From IMG/VR virus record IMGVR_UViG_3300006916_000046, positions 1 to 64,000 of that record: 64,000 nucleotides of DNA. One strand, written 5' to 3'. Positions 41,721-50,274 of the stretch are shown one piece after another; the stretch's first letter is position 1, and every line of letters begins with the position of its first letter. The position numbers and the translations under genes were made by a program. This DNA is from a virus. The notes beneath the pieces were generated by a model. That model had not been told where the DNA came from and did not search any database. It saw only the letters and a list, made by a program, of their open reading frames with translations.

Positions 41721-44700
41721 ATGGCTATTAAAATTTCCAATTCTACTATTATCGATGATAATAGAGATATTCTAAATGCTGGAACCACGGGTGTTGGAAC
41801 TATAACCGTTGGTTCTGGCGTTACAATTTACAATGAGGGTGGTGGTAGTGCATACATTGGATTTGCAACTCATAATGTTAGAATTGGAGATAGCACAACA
41901 GGTCAATCATTAACAAGCGGAAAAAATAATACTTTTATTGGTGTTGGTGCAGGACGTAGCAACACCTCTGGAACTAATAATATCTTCTTTGGTCAACAAT
42001 CAGGATTCTGTAATACTTATTCTAATGGTTCTGTAGCAATTGGTGCATCAGCAGGATATCATAATAATGGTGATGACAATGTTTTTATTGGCCGAAATGC
42101 TGGATTTACTACTGCTACTCGTTTTTCAGGTAATCTCATTTCAGGTTCTAATAATTTTATATCAGGTGTTGGAGCTGGTTCATCATTAACCTTTTCAAAC
42201 CATAATGTCTTTATTGGTCTTTGTGCAGGACACTATACCACTACCGGAAGTTATAATATATTCCTTGGAAAATTTTCAGGATGTAGCAACACTACCGGAG
42301 GATATAATAATTTCTTTGGGGCATGTGCAGGATATTCTAACACTAGTGGATGTCATAATAACTTCTTTGGACACTATGCAGGATGTTCTAACACCAGTGG
42401 AAAGTATAACAATTTCCTAGGCCTCAGTGCAGGATGTAATAATACCGAAGGATGGTATAACAACTTCCTTGGTATTTGTGCAGGATTCAAAAACACCACT
42501 GGATGTGATAACAACTTCCTTGGTCAGTGTGCAGGAGTTTGTAACACCACTGGATGTAATAACAACTTCCTTGGTGAGTGTGCAGGATTAAAAAACACCA
42601 CTGGATGTGATAATAACTTCCTTGGTCTTCGTGCAGGAGTTTGTAACACTGAAGGATGTCATAATAACTTCCTTGGTGAGTGTGCAGGATTCAAAAACAC
42701 TACCGGATCATATAATAACTTCCTTGGTCCCTCTGCAGGCAAATGTAATACTACTGGAGGTTCAAATAATTTCTTCGGAGTTCTTGCAGGATTCCGTAAT
42801 ACTGTTGAGTGTGGAAATGTTTATATTGGGGAATGTGCAGGATATAATTCACAGGGACATACTGCATGGGATAGTGTTGATGCAAGTGAGCAATATAACA
42901 CCTTTATAGGATATAGAGCTGGATTCTCTACAGCATCTCCATATGGATTTTCGCGTAGAAACGTTGCAATCGGATATTGTGCAGCTGGTTCTATAGGAGT
43001 AGCTTTCCCTCAACAAGGTGGAATAGATTATTGCCCAATTTCCAACATATTCATTGGAGAATGTGCTGGTTATAATGCTAATGGCGACATGTATGATAAC
43101 GTTTTCCTTGGAAGATATGCAGGGGAAAAAGCTTCAGGTTGTGTCACCAATAACGTTGCTATTGGACGTAGTGCTCTTGGTTATGCTGAAAATAATTTAT
43201 GGAATGCCTTGTCCAAATCCGAGCATAATATAGCAATTGGATATTTTGCTGGTTATTTATCTCGTGATGGATGTTATAATAACTTCCAGGGATATCAGGC
43301 AGGATGTAGTAACACTACTGGATGGCATAATAACTTCTTTGGACAACAAGCAGGATTGTGCAACACCACTGGATGCTATAATAACTTCCTTGGACGATGG
43401 GCAGGATGCTTCAACACCACTGGAAGTGTTAATAACTTCATTGGTTATTGTGCAGGATGTAGCAACACCACTGGATCCAATAATAACTTTCTTGGACAAG
43501 GTGCAGGAAAGTGCAACACCTGTGGAGGTTGTAATAACTTCATTGGATGTGCTGCAGGACGGTCCAACACCACTGGATGTTATAATAACTTCTTTGGCAG
43601 AAGGGCAGGATACGGTAACACCACTGGATTCCATAATAATTTTATTGGTCATATGGCAGGATGTAATAACCTCTCTGGAAATTCCAATAACTTCATTGGA
43701 TATCAGGCAGGCCTGAACAACACCTCTGGAGATTGTAATAACTTCTTTGGATCTATGGCAGGAAGAGCCAACACCACTGCATGTCATAATAACTTCATTG
43801 GTTCATGTGCAGGATGCAGAGTCAACACCGGAGGTTATAATAATTTCTTTGGTAATTTTGCAGGAAGGTATATCACTACTGGATGTCATAATAACATCCT
43901 TGGCCATTGTGCAGGACATGGCACCTTTGCAATTGGAGAAACAATAAATGGATGCCATAACAACTTCTTTGGACAATATGCAGGGATCTCGATTACTTCC
44001 GCAAGTTATAATAACTTTATTGGTTTTCGTGCAGGTGAAGGTCAGAAAAATGTATTATTTTACAGTAATTGTGCGACAGGGTGCCATAATAACTTCTTTG
44101 GAAGTTATGCTGGTCGTTATAATCTCTCTGGTTCTAGCAATATTTTCCTAGGTCAATGTGCAGGTAACACAAATACCACTGGTTCTTGTAATATTGCCAT
44201 TGGTAGGGATGTAGAGCTTCCATCTGCAACTGGTGACAAACAACTTGCAATCGGTGATGGAACTGATCGTTGGATTAGTGGTGATAGTGATTTCATTGTA
44301 ACTGCAAATGTAAGAGGATCCACACGTCAGATTGTTGGTTATAGCACTGATGCTACTTTTACACAACCAATAACTGCAGCCCAATTTAACACTATTGATG
44401 ATATGGCTATTGAGATTACTCTTAACAGTGCTTCAAATAAAGTTCTTGTTACTTTTGATCTTACTGGAGAATTTGCTAATACCGCTAGTAATTATGATAC
44501 TGGCATTTCTATTCAAAGACATAGTGGCAATTATGCAGGTGGATTCATAGATGTGGCACCAGGAGAGACCGCTGCCGGATATCATAATTCTGCTGGAAGC
44601 AGAAATCGTGGAATAACAACACCAGTTGTGAATTATTCTCAAGACGCTGCCAGCACTGCAGAAAAACTATCAATTATCAATTTCCTGGATAGTCCAAATA

Positions 44701-44843
44701 CAACTGGTATTGTGACATATTACCCAACAATTTATCCAAGAATCACCGACACTTGGTATGGTAATAGAACGGTCGCTGATACTGACGGCAATCAACATGA
44801 AAGATTTATTTCATACATCACTCTTCAAGAAATTGTTGGTTGA
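41721..44843 (+). CDS. Tail fibre/adhesin with NNFFG repeats and distinct tip domain
   Basis: A 1040-residue protein. The first 60 residues are a short beta-rich attachment segment; about 65-825 hold more than 40 units of the 17-residue repeat; about 840-1040 form a beta-sandwich-like C-terminal domain (RQIVGYSTDATFTQPITAAQ, KVLVTFDLTGEFANT, ERFISYITLQEIVG) instead of the S74 chaperone of the two sister fibres. The tip probably contacts the host surface. Several units near 390-480 are strongly diverged. Confidence 0.8.
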   Translation: MAIKISNSTIIDDNRDILNAGTTGVGTITVGSGVTIYNEGGGSAYIGFATHNVRIGDSTTGQSLTSGKNNTFIGVGAGRSNTSGTNNIFFGQQSGFCNTYSNGSVAIGASAGYHNNGDDNVFIGRNAGFTTATRFSGNLISGSNNFISGVGAGSSLTFSNHNVFIGLCAGHYTTTGSYNIFLGKFSGCSNTTGGYNNFFGACAGYSNTSGCHNNFFGHYAGCSNTSGKYNNFLGLSAGCNNTEGWYNNFLGICAGFKNTTGCDNNFLGQCAGVCNTTGCNNNFLGECAGLKNTTGCDNNFLGLRAGVCNTEGCHNNFLGECAGFKNTTGSYNNFLGPSAGKCNTTGGSNNFFGVLAGFRNTVECGNVYIGECAGYNSQGHTAWDSVDASEQYNTFIGYRAGFSTASPYGFSRRNVAIGYCAAGSIGVAFPQQGGIDYCPISNIFIGECAGYNANGDMYDNVFLGRYAGEKASGCVTNNVAIGRSALGYAENNLWNALSKSEHNIAIGYFAGYLSRDGCYNNFQGYQAGCSNTTGWHNNFFGQQAGLCNTTGCYNNFLGRWAGCFNTTGSVNNFIGYCAGCSNTTGSNNNFLGQGAGKCNTCGGCNNFIGCAAGRSNTTGCYNNFFGRRAGYGNTTGFHNNFIGHMAGCNNLSGNSNNFIGYQAGLNNTSGDCNNFFGSMAGRANTTACHNNFIGSCAGCRVNTGGYNNFFGNFAGRYITTGCHNNILGHCAGHGTFAIGETINGCHNNFFGQYAGISITSASYNNFIGFRAGEGQKNVLFYSNCATGCHNNFFGSYAGRYNLSGSSNIFLGQCAGNTNTTGSCNIAIGRDVELPSATGDKQLAIGDGTDRWISGDSDFIVTANVRGSTRQIVGYSTDATFTQPITAAQFNTIDDMAIEITLNSASNKVLVTFDLTGEFANTASNYDTGISIQRHSGNYAGGFIDVAPGETAAGYHNSAGSRNRGITTPVVNYSQDAASTAEKLSIINFLDSPNTTGIVTYYPTIYPRITDTWYGNRTVADTDGNQHERFISYITLQEIVG
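41930..44190 (+). repeat. 51-bp in-frame repeat array (over 40 units)
   Basis: Third and largest array of the unit. A diverged middle part (about 42800-43230) separates two regular blocks. Confidence 0.85.
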
Positions 44844-44869
44844 TCTCTTTTTATAGAGAATGTTATAGT
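44840..44869 (+). promoter_or_regulatory. Possible sigma70-type promoter / weak hairpin
   Basis: TTGATC, 18-bp spacer, TATAGT, with a small TCTC/GAGA hairpin in the spacer. An ACTAAATA late-like box follows at 44893-44900. Either could drive the sulfotransferase gene. Confidence 0.35.
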
Positions 44870-44929
44870 GTAATTGAGGTTATTGATTAAGAACTAAATA
44901 CAGTATGATTGATTGAGTTGTATTATTCT

Positions 44930-45838
44930 ATGGCATTTCTTTCACAATTGAGCAACAAGAATAAGTCAGGTTCAGAAAGAAAGTTTTACTTTATGGCAGG
45001 TCTTCCACGTTCTGGAAGTAGTTTATTATCTGCACTATTGAATCAAAATCCAAGATTTTATTCTGGACCTTCAAGTCCTGTTCTTTCAACAATGTATTCA
45101 ATTGAAAATCATCTGGCAAATGATGAATTATATCATGGTTATCCAAAAGAACAACAGGCATTTGAATTGATTTCTAGTGTCATTCATCACTTCTATAGTG
45201 ATGTATCTGACCCAGTGATTATAGATAAAAATCGTGCATGGCCTGCAAGAGTATCATATATTGAAGGGTATATTGGACATAAAGCAAAGATTATTTGTCC
45301 TGTAAGAGACATTGATGAGATTCTGACATCAATGATTACGATGATTCGTCGTAATCCTTACAAAGAGGGACAATCAAGAATTAACTTTATTGATGAACAA
45401 TTGGTTAAACTCAATATTCCAATCAGTGATGATAATCGTTGCGAGTATATTGCAGGTCCTGAAGGTATTTTGGGACAATCACTCAATGCAATGATGGAAG
45501 GTGTAAATCAAGGATTTGCAGATAGATTGCATTTTGTAGAGTATAAAGACCTCGTAAATAAACCTCAAGAAACACTTAATCAAGTGTATGAATTTCTTGA
45601 AGAAGAACCATTTGAGCACACATTTGATAATCTTAAGAATGAAAATCAAGAGAATGATTTGAATACTTATGGGCTTGCAGATATGCACCATGTTCGTGCA
45701 GAACTTAAATCAACAGCATCAAATCCAGAAGAGATTCTTTCTCTAGATGTTAGAAAAAGATGTGAAGGCATGGACATTTGGCGTCAAATCAATTATAATC
45801 AGAATGAACAAGTTGTACCTAATGTAATTAAGATATAA
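44930..45838 (+). CDS. Sulfotransferase-family protein
   Basis: A 302-residue protein with the PAPS-binding P-loop KFYFMAGLPRSGSSLLSALL (residues about 19-38) and a downstream 3'-phosphate-type segment IICPVRDIDEILTSM matching the sulfotransferase fold. KDLVNKPQETLNQVYEFLEEEPFEH is the typical C-terminal helix pair. It may transfer sulfate to a glycan or protein, plausibly on the phage fibre or the host surface. It forms a pair with the next gene (1 nt spacing). Confidence 0.8.
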   Translation: MAFLSQLSNKNKSGSERKFYFMAGLPRSGSSLLSALLNQNPRFYSGPSSPVLSTMYSIENHLANDELYHGYPKEQQAFELISSVIHHFYSDVSDPVIIDKNRAWPARVSYIEGYIGHKAKIICPVRDIDEILTSMITMIRRNPYKEGQSRINFIDEQLVKLNIPISDDNRCEYIAGPEGILGQSLNAMMEGVNQGFADRLHFVEYKDLVNKPQETLNQVYEFLEEEPFEHTFDNLKNENQENDLNTYGLADMHHVRAELKSTASNPEEILSLDVRKRCEGMDIWRQINYNQNEQVVPNVIKI

Positions 45839-45839
45839 A

Positions 45840-46754
45840 ATGAAAGAAAAGTATTGTATTTTTCATGTTCAAGGTGGACTTGGAAAGCACATTGCATCTA
45901 CAGCAGTTGCAAAGTGTATTAAAAATAATTATCCAGAACGAAAACTCATCGTAGTTGCCGTTTATACTGACGTATATCTTAATCTTCCCTTCATTGATAG
46001 GGTATATCAATTAGGAAATACGAATTATTTTTACCAAAACTATATTGAAAATAAGGACTCTTTGATTTTTCATAATGAGCCTTATTTTACAACAGATCAT
46101 GTTCATAAACGTCTTCCACTAATTCAAACTTGGTGCAAGATGTATGGTTTGAATTATCGTGGAGAGATGCCACAAATTAAATTCAATCCACTACAAAAGA
46201 AAATTTCCAAAGATGTATGGAAAAAAGGTGATAAACCAATGATGGTTATTCACACTAATGGTGGATTGATTGAACCAAATGCAAGACCATATCTATGGGC
46301 ACGAGATATGCCCATAGATATTGCACAAGAAATTGTTGACAAATACCATAAAGATTATACGATTTATCAGTGCACAAAGGTCAATTCAGAAAAATGTATC
46401 AATGCCGAAATCATTGAATTCGGATTTGAACAAGGTAGTATGCAGTTAGGAATCCTTGAGTTTTTGAGTATTATTTTACATAGTGACAAGAGGATTCTGA
46501 TTGATAGTTCACTACAACATGCTGCAGCTGCACTGAAACTTCCATCATTGGTTCTTTGGAATGGAACAAGTCCAAAGGTATTTGGATATGATATGCACAC
46601 AAACCTTGAAACTATCAAACCACAAAACTTCAAACTTCCCGGAAGTTATTTGTTTGATTTTGATTTCAATGGTCCAGAGCATGAATATCCATTTGATGAG
46701 GATGAGAAGTTATTTGATACTGACAAAATTTTTCAATACATAGAAGAGAAGTAA
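45840..46754 (+). CDS. Glycosyltransferase-like protein (GT9/heptosyltransferase fold)
   Basis: A 304-residue protein with two Rossmann-like halves. The N terminus (CIFHVQGGLGKHIASTAVAKCIKNNYP) resembles the GLGD-type entry of heptosyltransferases, and the C-terminal RILIDSSLQHAAAALKLPSLVLWNGTSPKVFGY matches the donor-site xDSxxxHxAAAL...LxGxTxP pattern. The sugar and acceptor are unknown. Adjacent sulfotransferase suggests a joint glycan-modifying pathway, active late and perhaps on virion or lipopolysaccharide. Confidence 0.68.
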   Translation: MKEKYCIFHVQGGLGKHIASTAVAKCIKNNYPERKLIVVAVYTDVYLNLPFIDRVYQLGNTNYFYQNYIENKDSLIFHNEPYFTTDHVHKRLPLIQTWCKMYGLNYRGEMPQIKFNPLQKKISKDVWKKGDKPMMVIHTNGGLIEPNARPYLWARDMPIDIAQEIVDKYHKDYTIYQCTKVNSEKCINAEIIEFGFEQGSMQLGILEFLSIILHSDKRILIDSSLQHAAAALKLPSLVLWNGTSPKVFGYDMHTNLETIKPQNFKLPGSYLFDFDFNGPEHEYPFDEDEKLFDTDKIFQYIEEK

Positions 46755-46766
46755 AGGAGTAAAGTT

Positions 46767-47000
46767 ATGCCTTCAGAAGAAATGACCCCAGAAGAAATCG
46801 CAGGAACATACAATGCTGCGATGGACAGTGTAAATCTCATCAATAGAATTGTAGAGCAAGAAATTCTTTCAGAAGATGATGAAGATACTGTTAGTCGTAA
46901 TGTAGAACATCTTAAGATTCAAGTAGGAAAAGATTTTTGGACTACAGAAGATCTAACACCATTCAATGATGCGATCACAGCTGGTGAAGCAGTTCTCTGA
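46767..47000 (+). CDS. Small acidic phage protein
   Basis: A 77-residue protein (MPSEEMTPEEIAGTYNAAMDS...) with helical, Glu/Asp-rich sequence. A clear AGGAG ribosome-binding site lies 7 nt before the ATG. It closes the sulfotransferase operon before a terminator. No family recognised. Confidence 0.7.
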   Translation: MPSEEMTPEEIAGTYNAAMDSVNLINRIVEQEILSEDDEDTVSRNVEHLKIQVGKDFWTTEDLTPFNDAITAGEAVL

Positions 47001-47021
47001 TTATCATTCGTAACAACACTT

Positions 47022-47053
47022 ACCTCTTGAACTTTTGTTTCAGGAGGTTTTTT
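47022..47053 (+). terminator. Intrinsic terminator
   Basis: Imperfect stem ACCTCTTGAA / TTTCAGGAGGT followed by six T. Separates the structural half from the accessory region. Confidence 0.65.
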
Positions 47054-47058
47054 AATGC

Positions 47059-47087
47059 TTGACAAACACTTAAAATATGTGTACAAT
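47059..47087 (+). promoter_or_regulatory. Sigma70-type promoter
   Basis: TTGACA, 17-bp spacer, TACAAT, directly behind the terminator. Leader of about 45 nt to the ATG at 47141. Confidence 0.75.
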
Positions 47088-47140
47088 TACCTTTGTGGAG
47101 GTTGATAAAAATAAAAGCTAAATATTTCTTTTAGATACTT

Positions 47141-47620
47141 ATGAAAACGATTGAAAGACACAGATACAAAGACAAGGAGATATTTGAGACACGCACTCTA
47201 AAGTTTAGACCATTTGAATATAAAGATATTGATTTGGTGATGTTAATGATTGCAGAGAATCTCACACCAAAGATGGTATCAAAAAAATATAGAGAAGAGA
47301 ATAAAGATAATCCAATGTTTGGACATTGCTATCATTCTTCTCAAGCATTATATTATCTTATGAATACAGATGTATTGGAACAAATGAGTGCAATTGATTA
47401 TCATGATGAAGCACATTGGTGGTTAAGAGATAAGTATACGCATGAAGTGTATGATATTACTGCAGATCAATACTATTCAGTCAATCAAGTTCCACCATAT
47501 GCACAAGGTAAAAAGAAAGCTTGGTATGGATGGAAACAGAGACCACATCAAAGAACATTAGATTTGATGGTAAAGGTTTTAAGTAATAGACTTATTTCAG
47601 ATGAAGTGTTGACATATTAA
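47141..47620 (+). CDS. Possible papain-fold cysteine hydrolase
   Basis: A 159-residue protein with the ordered motifs GHCYHSSQALYYLM (Cys at about 68), a downstream His in EAHWWLRDK (about 91-92) and an acidic YDITADQYYS segment. The C...H...D order and surrounding hydrophobics are those of papain/NlpC or transglutaminase-like folds, in which Cys attacks the substrate. Substrate unknown. Evidence is motif-level only; a non-catalytic protein is possible. Confidence 0.5.
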   Translation: MKTIERHRYKDKEIFETRTLKFRPFEYKDIDLVMLMIAENLTPKMVSKKYREENKDNPMFGHCYHSSQALYYLMNTDVLEQMSAIDYHDEAHWWLRDKYTHEVYDITADQYYSVNQVPPYAQGKKKAWYGWKQRPHQRTLDLMVKVLSNRLISDEVLTY

Positions 47621-47623
47621 ACT

Positions 47624-47651
47624 GGGCCCTGTAAAGTGTCCTAGTGATGTG
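47624..47651 (+). promoter_or_regulatory. GGGCCC element, copy 1
   Basis: N3 TGT, N8 CCTAGTGA, end TGTG. It starts 3 nt after the preceding stop; a canonical sigma70 promoter lies 30 bp further on, so two promoters may serve the DUF262 gene. Confidence 0.7.
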
Positions 47652-47680
47652 AGGGAGAGCAATCAACTTCACAACACCAG

Positions 47681-47709
47681 TTGACAACGGTTCTCCGATT
47701 TGTTATACT
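47681..47709 (+). promoter_or_regulatory. Sigma70-type promoter
   Basis: TTGACA, 17-bp spacer, TATACT; nearly consensus. Predicted start about 47716. Confidence 0.85.
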
Positions 47710-47769
47710 GACCTCATCAAACGAAACACTGTTTGATCTCGTATCCTTCTTCTAACATATTGAAGAAGT

Positions 47770-49008
47770 ATGCAAAAACCCACACTTTTTCAAACTTCAA
47801 TTATGCAGACCAATCAAAATTTTATGATCCCGCTCAAGGAGCCTATTAGTCTTCTTGAATATGCTTACCTTCTGCTTAAGACCCGTAAGTTTTGTGCTCC
47901 AGAGCAATTCCAACGCCCTGAAGCATGGCAAGTAAAGGATCGTAAATCATTTTTTCAATCAGTGTTGATGAATCGTGCAGAAGGCACTCTTGTCTTGGTT
48001 GATATTCAACAATGTATCGAACGTATGGAATATGGCGGAGATACAAGTAGCGATACTTATAAATTTTTCAAAAAATACTTTAATGAAGGGTTCAAGTATT
48101 TTGTTCTAGATGGTAACAACCGTCTGTGCTTTATCACTTCTCTTCTAGAAGATAATTATCTTATTCCCGAAGGGACTTACGAATTTATCAGTGATGAAGT
48201 CAACGGAAACATTTCATCATTTACTGTTCGCAAGGGAAAGCAAAAGTTCTCTGACCTGCCTACACGAGTTCAACGTGTTATTCAATCTCGAAAGTCTGTG
48301 TTGAGTGTCTATACTCAAATTACCTTGGAAGGTATGTCTGAAGTGTTCCAAAATGTGAACTCTGGTGTTCCTCTTAACGCACAAGAACTTCGCAACGCAT
48401 ATTCTTCTCCTTGGGCTGAGTTTTTTCGCGATCTTTCAAAGGAGGTTGCACCTCTTCTTGGTTACACTCACAAAGACCCCATTTTCCGTCTTAAGGGTCA
48501 AGAATGGTTGGTTGATTGTATTGCCATGGCAATTGATGGAATTGCAATCAATGAAGTTACTGGAGAACTTCAATTTACTGGAGTTACACAAACATCTAAA
48601 AACAAACTGTATAAGAGCACTTTCTTTACTCAAGAGGAGCAAAACTTCTATACTAATAAATTCATTGAATTGATGGATTTCATTTCTCAAATGCTCCATG
48701 ATGAAATTCTTGAAGAAAAATCTCTCAAGCAAAAATCTAAAATCCAAAATCTTTATTGGATGATGACAACTGTTGATGGAATTGAGACCTATGATCAAGC
48801 AGTTGCAGCTGTTGAAAAGCAAGAAATTGCTTATCTTGACAAGCAACGTAAGTTTGGTGAAGAGGACAAAACCTTCCGTCAATGTTGTGAAGGCATGAAT
48901 GCTGAAAACTTGGAGGTTCGATACACAATTCTTACCGAAATTCTTACCGAAGTGGTCGGTGAGCGCAATGATTTCTCTACTCTCAATGAAGTTTTTGAAA
49001 GTGTCTGA
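47770..49008 (+). CDS. DUF262 (ParB/GmrS-like) protein
   Basis: A 412-residue protein with the DUF262 hallmarks: QFQRPEAWQ near residue 44 (the xxYQRxYxW motif), VLDGNNRL near 111-118 (DGQQRL equivalent) and FQNVNSGVPLNAQELRNA near 193-210 (the F..vN.gg..Ls..Elrn motif). This nucleotide-hydrolysing fold is found in type IV restriction (GmrSD) and related defence enzymes. The HNH (DUF1524) nuclease domain is absent; the C-terminal half is helical. It may block or mimic host defence. Confidence 0.8.
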   Translation: MQKPTLFQTSIMQTNQNFMIPLKEPISLLEYAYLLLKTRKFCAPEQFQRPEAWQVKDRKSFFQSVLMNRAEGTLVLVDIQQCIERMEYGGDTSSDTYKFFKKYFNEGFKYFVLDGNNRLCFITSLLEDNYLIPEGTYEFISDEVNGNISSFTVRKGKQKFSDLPTRVQRVIQSRKSVLSVYTQITLEGMSEVFQNVNSGVPLNAQELRNAYSSPWAEFFRDLSKEVAPLLGYTHKDPIFRLKGQEWLVDCIAMAIDGIAINEVTGELQFTGVTQTSKNKLYKSTFFTQEEQNFYTNKFIELMDFISQMLHDEILEEKSLKQKSKIQNLYWMMTTVDGIETYDQAVAAVEKQEIAYLDKQRKFGEEDKTFRQCCEGMNAENLEVRYTILTEILTEVVGERNDFSTLNEVFESV

Positions 49009-49057
49009 ACCTTGCGTTAGTTAGGAAGGAGTTTCAAGGGTTCTTTGAGTAATCATT

Positions 49058-49085
49058 GGGCCCTTCAAAGTGTTTTAGTTCTGTA
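49058..49085 (+). promoter_or_regulatory. GGGCCC element, copy 2
   Basis: N3 TTC, N8 TTTAGTTC, end TGTA. The next ATG is 12 nt downstream. A hairpin-like AACCTTG/CAAGGGTT precedes it. Confidence 0.7.
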
Positions 49086-49097
49086 ACCATCTATTCT

Positions 49098-49289
49098 ATG
49101 AAACGAGAATTTATCTGCGTTCAACCAAAATCCAATAAAGCAAAGAATCGTTTTGCTAATGAGATGGATAAACTTCATTCTTGTGTTGTTGAACAACGCA
49201 CAGGAGGAAAGGTGTTTCTATCTTCTATCAGTGGAAAATACTCTTTTTGGATGAGTGAATCCTCTGATGATAACTGGGACGTTATTTAG
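49098..49289 (+). CDS. Small basic phage protein
   Basis: A 63-residue protein (MKREFICVQPKSNKAKNRFA...) ending FWMSESSDDNWDVI. Lys/Arg-rich first half, beta-like second half. Start chosen at the ATG directly after the GGGCCC element. No family recognised. Confidence 0.6.
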   Translation: MKREFICVQPKSNKAKNRFANEMDKLHSCVVEQRTGGKVFLSSISGKYSFWMSESSDDNWDVI

Positions 49290-49339
49290 CACTAGGCATA
49301 AATTTTTGTTGCCAAATGTCCTGATTTTCACACATTTTT

Positions 49340-49347
49340 GATAAATA
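49340..49347 (+). promoter_or_regulatory. Late promoter
   Basis: GATAAATA about 70 nt before the next gene. Confidence 0.45.
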
Positions 49348-49419
49348 GTGATAGAATTATGAGGTACACCCATGAATCCGTATTCTACATTATGATGTTC
49401 AATGTGCTTGGAGGATATT

Positions 49420-49596
49420 ATGCACAATCTTATTTCTTACAATCAACTTGCGGGTTGGAAGCAATTTGAAACGACACTGAATCATTTCAATGAGCAAAGC
49501 GATGTCATCAATGATTACTACCAATGTTTAATAGAATGTGATGACAAACAGCATATCTGCAAAAAAATTTGTAAGGAGGTGCTCAATCAAGAATAA
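49420..49596 (+). CDS. Small Cys-rich phage protein
   Basis: A 58-residue protein (MHNLISYNQLAGWKQFETTL...) with a C-terminal quartet of Cys in CLIECDDKQHICKKICKE, which could bind a metal or form disulfides. A perfect GGAGG ribosome-binding site 5 nt upstream fixes the start. The type is common in cyanophages; function unknown. Confidence 0.7.
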   Translation: MHNLISYNQLAGWKQFETTLNHFNEQSDVINDYYQCLIECDDKQHICKKICKEVLNQE

Positions 49597-49609
49597 TAAT
49601 AATACATAG

Positions 49610-49632
49610 CCCTTGACGTAACCCGTCAGGGG
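49610..49632 (+). terminator. Hairpin containing the next promoter's -35
   Basis: CCCTTGACG/CGTCAGGGG, 9 pairs with one G-T, followed by TTTT. TTGACG lies inside the 5' arm. Confidence 0.65.
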
Positions 49633-49641
49633 TTTTATACT
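49613..49641 (+). promoter_or_regulatory. Sigma70-type promoter overlapping hairpin
   Basis: TTGACG, 17-bp spacer, TATACT. Predicted start about 49648, 14 nt before the ATG at 49662. Confidence 0.75.
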
Positions 49642-49661
49642 AAAACTGGATGGTAAATCTC

Positions 49662-50087
49662 ATGAAACTGCAACCTCTTCTTCTGGCATTAACTGTTTTT
49701 TGTTCTGCTGCTCCTGCAAGTGCAGAGGTTTATATGTATCATGAATCATATTGCTATGAGAATATAGAAGAATATGTGCCAGGGTATCGTAATCGTTGGG
49801 GAAGATATGTTGGTGGTTATGTAAAGACAACTAGATCTAGAGTTCCATGCCACAGACATAGAAGTTATAGATCTGAACATCATCACTATCATTCCAATAA
49901 CAACAATAATCAAAGCAAATCTAATGGAAAGAAAGACGATAATTCATGTATTGAAGGAAGTATATTAGGTGGTATTGCTGGTGGTGGTGCCGGTGCAGCT
50001 TTGTCTAGAGGAGATGGACGCTTTTGGGCGATTCCTACAGGCATTGTAGCTGGTGCATTAGTTGGATGTCAAATTGATGGCGGCTAA
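49662..50087 (+). CDS. Secreted/outer-membrane glycine-zipper protein
   Basis: A 141-residue protein with a classical signal peptide (MKLQPLLLALTVFCSAAPASA, cleavage before EV), a Tyr/Arg-rich domain with two conserved-looking Cys, a His/Asn-rich linker (HHHYHSNNNNNQS) and a C-terminal glycine zipper (GSILGGIAGGGAGAALSRG ... IPTGIVAGALVGCQ) as in 17-kDa surface antigen-like proteins. It should be exported to the periplasm or outer membrane during infection. Possible roles are superinfection exclusion or envelope stress; not provable here. Confidence 0.72.
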   Translation: MKLQPLLLALTVFCSAAPASAEVYMYHESYCYENIEEYVPGYRNRWGRYVGGYVKTTRSRVPCHRHRSYRSEHHHYHSNNNNNQSKSNGKKDDNSCIEGSILGGIAGGGAGAALSRGDGRFWAIPTGIVAGALVGCQIDGG

Positions 50088-50274
50088 ACAAAAAAACATA
50101 GTCACTTATGTAACCATGAATCTGGGGCAAGACAATACGTTTTGCAAATATCCTGGTAAAATGGTTACTATAGGAACGATGTCAATTGCACTATACTGGT
50201 TAGTAATGCTTGGTATGGTTGTAAACGCATATTATCATCATCACATCAACGTTGATATTGTTACAAAGTGTTAA
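50077..50274 (+). CDS. Small single-TM protein
   Basis: A 65-residue product overlapping the glycine-zipper gene by 11 nt. A transmembrane helix (GTMSIALYWLVMLGMVVNAYY) is followed by HHHINVDIVTKC. Start uncertain: ATG 50077 or 50116. Co-expression with the secreted protein suggests an envelope role. Only moderate support. Confidence 0.5.
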   Translation: MAAKQKNIVTYVTMNLGQDNTFCKYPGKMVTIGTMSIALYWLVMLGMVVNAYYHHHINVDIVTKC

